A program made the translations under genes and the position numbers. The notes beneath the pieces were generated by a model, which saw nothing but the letters and a program-made list of their open reading frames with translations, did not search any database and was not told where the DNA came from. Source: an uncultured Clostridium sp. (GTDB lineage Bacteria > Bacillota > Clostridia > Lachnospirales > Lachnospiraceae). From it: a stretch of DNA of 8,675 nucleotides. This document shows positions 6,275-8,675 of this stretch, piece after piece. The stretch spans positions 1 through 8,675 of the forward strand of contig CANRXD010000046.1 in NCBI GenBank assembly GCA_947643685.1, written 5' to 3'. Position 1 is the first letter of the stretch; each line of letters opens with the position of its first letter.

Positions 6275-8170
6275 TCATTCCTGGATGATATGTACCTTTT
6301 CACCCAGCACTCTGGTGTTGTCCACCGGATTTCCCGTTATATTTAAACTTCTTAAGGAAACGGCCCCCGTTAAAGGCCTGATATCCGTCACATAATTTTC
6401 GCTGATGTCCAGGGTCTTTAAATTCCCCAGTCCGGCCGCAAACTCTGCCTGAGTCAGCTCATTGTCAGCAATGGATAAGCTTTCCAGATTGGGATAATTG
6501 GAAAGAAATGCCGTGTGTTCATCCAGAATCACATCATCCCAGTCCACATAAAGAATTCCGCCTCCGCCATCCACCTTCACATTTTTGTAAAGTTTTATCC
6601 CATCCATGCGAAGCTCCTTCAGCGATGGATTGCTCTGAAGCTTATCAAAATTAATCTCACATTCCATACCGTTTAAGATAAAGCTTTCCAGTGTACTGAT
6701 ATTGAACAGGGAAGAAATATCGTAGTAAGTGGATGCCCCTGTCAGATCCAGCCGCTTTAAAGCCGGCAGACCTGCAATGAACTCCAGATTATCAAGATTT
6801 CCCGAAAATGAGGAGCATTTAAGATCTGTAAGGCTGGTCAGTTTTTTAAATACACTCCCGTCATCTACGGCCACAGAGTTTAAGGAAAGCTTTTTTAACG
6901 AAGGCATGGATGCCAGGAAGGAAACACTGTCAAAGCCGGATATGGTAAGTTCTTCCATGCCCGTAAGGCCGGAAAGATCCGGCTGACTGCAGTTATAGGG
7001 GACTTCCAGCGTAAGCTTTGTAAGGTGTGAAAGTGCAGAAATTTCGCTGCAGTCCTTTAACTCACCACAGGAGTCAATGGTAAGGGATGTAAGTGTCTCC
7101 GACCGCTCAGAAAGGCCGGAAAGGTTAATCATTCCCCCGTCATAAATTCCAAGACTCTTTAATCCCGGCATATTGGAAAGAAAGGTAAGAGCCTTTAGAT
7201 TCTCCGATTCTACGGATATCCCCTCCAGCCAGCTCATTACCGAAAGAACCGAAAAATCCTTCACCTCATCACAGTTTTCCAGAATCAGGTTTTTTAAGTT
7301 TTTCGCGGCTGCCAGTTCACTGATGTCCGTAAGGTGGTATCCATCCACAGTCAAAGTCTCCACTGACGGAAACAGTTCCAACCCGTCAAGACTTTCCATT
7401 CCGGCGGAAATTTCCAGTTCCTTAAGGCTTTCGCAGGAACCCAAAACCTCATAAAGGGACTGGGGGCTCTTCGCATAACAGGAAAGGCTCTCCAGCTTCA
7501 ATCCCTCCAGGCTTCCGTCCGGCAGGTAATTCATCACTTCCAGCTTCTGAAGACCCGAAAAACGTTTCAGGACTTTAAAATCCATGTCTGCCCCGCTCCG
7601 GTCAAAATAGGCAGACTCCACTTCTGCTTCCGGATTTTCTGCCGGATTTTCCATGCTGTAATCCACACAGATATCGTTCCCGCCGTTGGCAAAGCGAACG
7701 CGAATCCATTGGATGGAAGCAAGCTCCGAATCAGAAATCTGATCTGCGGGTTTTCCAAATACCACCTCTGTCCCATCGGCTATAATTCCGGAAAACTCTG
7801 GTTCCTGTTTACCCGCAGCATTTTCCAAAGCTGTCTGTACACTTCCCGTCACAGAAGGAAGAGAGGGTGTTTTCTCCTCTGGTATGGTACGGCTGAGTAC
7901 AGAAACAGTGACTCCACAGAGAAGGAAAACGAACATTGCTGCCGCGGCAGCTATGCTTTTCCCCCTGCTTCCTCCCTGCTCCGTTGTAAATGTAACAGGC
8001 TGCGTCATATGGTCCTGGTTCGATGCAGCCCTGTTAATTGTGGCGTCATCGCCCTCTCTTTCCAGCACATATTTGCTGTGACAGTATTCGCAGACCGCTA
8101 TATTGGGATTGTTTTGATCAATTTTCATGGTGCCGTTGCACGCCGGGCAACGCAGTTCTGTAATTTTCAT
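6275..8170 (-). CDS. Membrane protein with N-terminal zinc ribbon and large leucine-rich-repeat domain
   Basis: The protein has 631 residues from the ATG at 8170, which has AGGGAGA six bases upstream. It begins with a C4 zinc ribbon (Cys8-x2-Cys11 and Cys27-x2-Cys30). A polar linker leads to one hydrophobic segment (about 72-93) preceded by SRGK, implying the zinc ribbon is inside the cell and the rest outside. After a spacer, leucine-rich repeats fill about residues 200-625. They are irregular, about 20-25 residues each, of the internalin/SDS22 style (for example LKTLDISENYVTDIRPL near the end). No sortase motif or enzyme domain is seen. Extracellular LRR domains usually bind proteins or glycans, so an adhesion or sensing role is possible but unproven. 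The gene ends in its own terminator and follows the PFOR gene after a 167-base structured gap. Confidence 0.85.
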   Translation of the reverse strand: MKITELRCPACNGTMKIDQNNPNIAVCEYCHSKYVLEREGDDATINRAASNQDHMTQPVTFTTEQGGSRGKSIAAAAAMFVFLLCGVTVSVLSRTIPEEKTPSLPSVTGSVQTALENAAGKQEPEFSGIIADGTEVVFGKPADQISDSELASIQWIRVRFANGGNDICVDYSMENPAENPEAEVESAYFDRSGADMDFKVLKRFSGLQKLEVMNYLPDGSLEGLKLESLSCYAKSPQSLYEVLGSCESLKELEISAGMESLDGLELFPSVETLTVDGYHLTDISELAAAKNLKNLILENCDEVKDFSVLSVMSWLEGISVESENLKALTFLSNMPGLKSLGIYDGGMINLSGLSERSETLTSLTIDSCGELKDCSEISALSHLTKLTLEVPYNCSQPDLSGLTGMEELTISGFDSVSFLASMPSLKKLSLNSVAVDDGSVFKKLTSLTDLKCSSFSGNLDNLEFIAGLPALKRLDLTGASTYYDISSLFNISTLESFILNGMECEINFDKLQSNPSLKELRMDGIKLYKNVKVDGGGGILYVDWDDVILDEHTAFLSNYPNLESLSIADNELTQAEFAAGLGNLKTLDISENYVTDIRPLTGAVSLRSLNITGNPVDNTRVLGEKVHIIQE

Positions 8171-8337
8171 AGGCATTCTCCCTGTAACACCAATCGAGTT
8201 GGGGAAAGCTCTCTTTCCCCGCTCACAGCACCTGAGGCCCTGCTGCATCAGCAGCTATTTTCCTTCCGGCCCCGTGCGTACATAAGGAGCGGCCGGAAAA
8301 CCGTGCCGCTCCCTTGTAAAAACATATAACGTACCGA
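8171..8337 (-). other. Hairpin-rich spacer/leader between PFOR and the LRR gene
   Basis: This 167-base gap holds several hairpins: 8286-8312 (8+3 base pairs, AAAA loop on the + strand), 8240-8254 (CTGCTG/CAGCAG) and 8201-8220 (GGGGAAAG/CTTTCCCC, four-base loop). Competing pairings exist: TTCCGGCC (8264-8271) with GGCCGGAA (8291-8298), and CAGCA (8226-8230) with TGCTG (8241-8245). I found no convincing promoter and no hairpin followed by a U tract on the minus strand. It may carry PFOR transcript ends processed or terminated inefficiently, or be a leader of the LRR gene. I do not recognise it as a known riboswitch class. Confidence 0.45.
8286..8312 (-). terminator. GC-rich hairpin after PFOR, weak terminator or mRNA stabiliser
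   Basis: GGAGCGGC (8286-8293) pairs with GCCGCTCC (8305-8312), extended by CGG/CCG around an AAAA loop on the + strand (TTTT on the minus strand), with one bulged base. It begins 25 bases after the PFOR stop. The downstream minus-strand sequence is TTATGTACG, not a U tract, so it is not a canonical intrinsic terminator; protection of the mRNA 3' end is equally possible. Confidence 0.45.
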
Positions 8338-8675
8338 TTAGTTCTCGCTGTCGTCGTACAAAGTAACCAGCTTCTCTAGGTGAGCGTACTTGTCCTTTGC
8401 ATTCTGTTCTGCCTGTGCGAACAGCGCCTTTGCTCTTTCCGGATTCTTCAGAGCCAGAGATGTGTAACGAACCTCTCCGCCGATGAAATCCTGATAGGAA
8501 ACAGTTGCAGGCTTGCAGTCGAGAGTGAACTTCTTCTCAGCAGCCGGGTTGTAACGGAAGATGTTCCAGTAACCGGACTGTACTGCTAACTTCTCTTCTG
8601 TCTGAGCCTTCGCCATACCTTTCTTAATACCGTGGTTGATACACGGAGCATAAGCGATGATCAGGGACGGACCCG
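8338..8675 (-). CDS. nifJ: Pyruvate:ferredoxin (flavodoxin) oxidoreductase, C-terminal fragment
   Basis: The last 111 or so codons of a gene entering from the right edge are present; the frame is open to base 8675, so the ATG at 8616 is internal. The visible start, GPSLIIAYAPCINHGIKKGM, matches the thiamine-diphosphate domain end of single-chain PFOR. Its Cys in APCINHG corresponds to a ligand of the proximal [4Fe-4S] cluster in this family. The following QSGYWNIFRYNP and the ending with a helical, charged tail (YAHLEKLVTLYDDSEN) also fit. The enzyme oxidises pyruvate to acetyl-CoA and CO2, passing electrons to ferredoxin or flavodoxin, and is a core step of fermentation in strict anaerobes, in the cytoplasm. 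Both nifJ and por names are used; the rest of the protein is outside the window. The stop is TAA. Confidence 0.95.
   Translation of the reverse strand, partial: GPSLIIAYAPCINHGIKKGMAKAQTEEKLAVQSGYWNIFRYNPAAEKKFTLDCKPATVSYQDFIGGEVRYTSLALKNPERAKALFAQAEQNAKDKYAHLEKLVTLYDDSEN

Noticed and set aside
8171..8248. N-terminal extension of the LRR protein by 26 residues
   Set aside because: The extension runs through the GGGGAAAG hairpin and has no ribosome site; the ATG at 8170 has AGGGAGA at the right distance and starts directly before the zinc ribbon.
7709..8329. 206-residue + strand frame opposite the LRR gene start
   Set aside because: It is low-complexity antisense of the zinc ribbon and leader, Arg/Ser/Cys-rich, with no recognisable domain or ribosome site.
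8171..8337. Known riboswitch class in the LRR leader
   Set aside because: I compared it by eye with remembered cores (c-di-GMP, SAM, glycine, preQ1, THF, fluoride) and found no matching conserved motif.
1..8675. CRISPR arrays, insertion sequences, tRNA or rRNA genes
   Set aside because: No regularly spaced direct repeats, transposase motifs, terminal repeats or tRNA-like cloverleaf ends were noticed in the gaps, which are all shorter than 200 bases.

Overview
The window looks like chromosomal DNA from a gut-type Firmicute, most likely a Lachnospiraceae / Clostridium-cluster XIVa organism. This rests on moderate GC, strong GGAGG-type ribosome sites, sigma-A promoters with 17-base spacers, a pyruvate:ferredoxin oxidoreductase end fragment, a YtrA-type GntR/ABC operon and zinc-ribbon proteins. 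The species assignment is inference from sequence style, not a search result.

Layout. On the + strand at the left edge lies the C-terminal end of a DUF368 membrane protein (putative undecaprenyl-phosphate transporter). A complete PurF-family gene (454-1863) follows. Its phosphoribosyltransferase half and Fe-S cysteines look intact, but its glutaminase half has lost the catalytic cysteine and other key residues. A hairpin with T tracts on both sides (1868-1907) separates it from a convergent minus-strand gene for a small coiled-coil/zinc-ribbon protein (1992-2456), which has its own consensus promoter.

All remaining genes are on the minus strand. Read in the direction of transcription they are: the C-terminus of pyruvate:ferredoxin oxidoreductase (entering from the right edge); a 167-base structured spacer; a zinc-ribbon / one-transmembrane / leucine-rich-repeat protein (6275-8170); a terminator overlapping a near-perfect promoter and a large palindromic operator; then the operon GntR regulator (5762-6151), ABC ATPase (4866-5765, TTG start) and ABC-2 permease. 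The permease is broken into two overlapping frames (4433-4891 and 2562-4448), which looks like a frameshifted gene.

How the genes work together. The GntR-ATPase-permease cassette is a self-regulated ABC exporter-type module: regulator, ATPase and permease overlap by a few bases each, and the 17-base-arm palindrome over the -10 and start region is the obvious regulator binding site. The frameshift raises the question of whether this module is still functional in this strain. The LRR protein and the small zinc-ribbon protein flank the cassette but have separate transcription signals; any link to it is only positional. No mobile element, CRISPR array, tRNA or rRNA was seen. The most unusual items are the glutaminase-dead PurF paralogue, the split permease, the zinc-ribbon/LRR membrane protein and the multi-hairpin leader in front of it.
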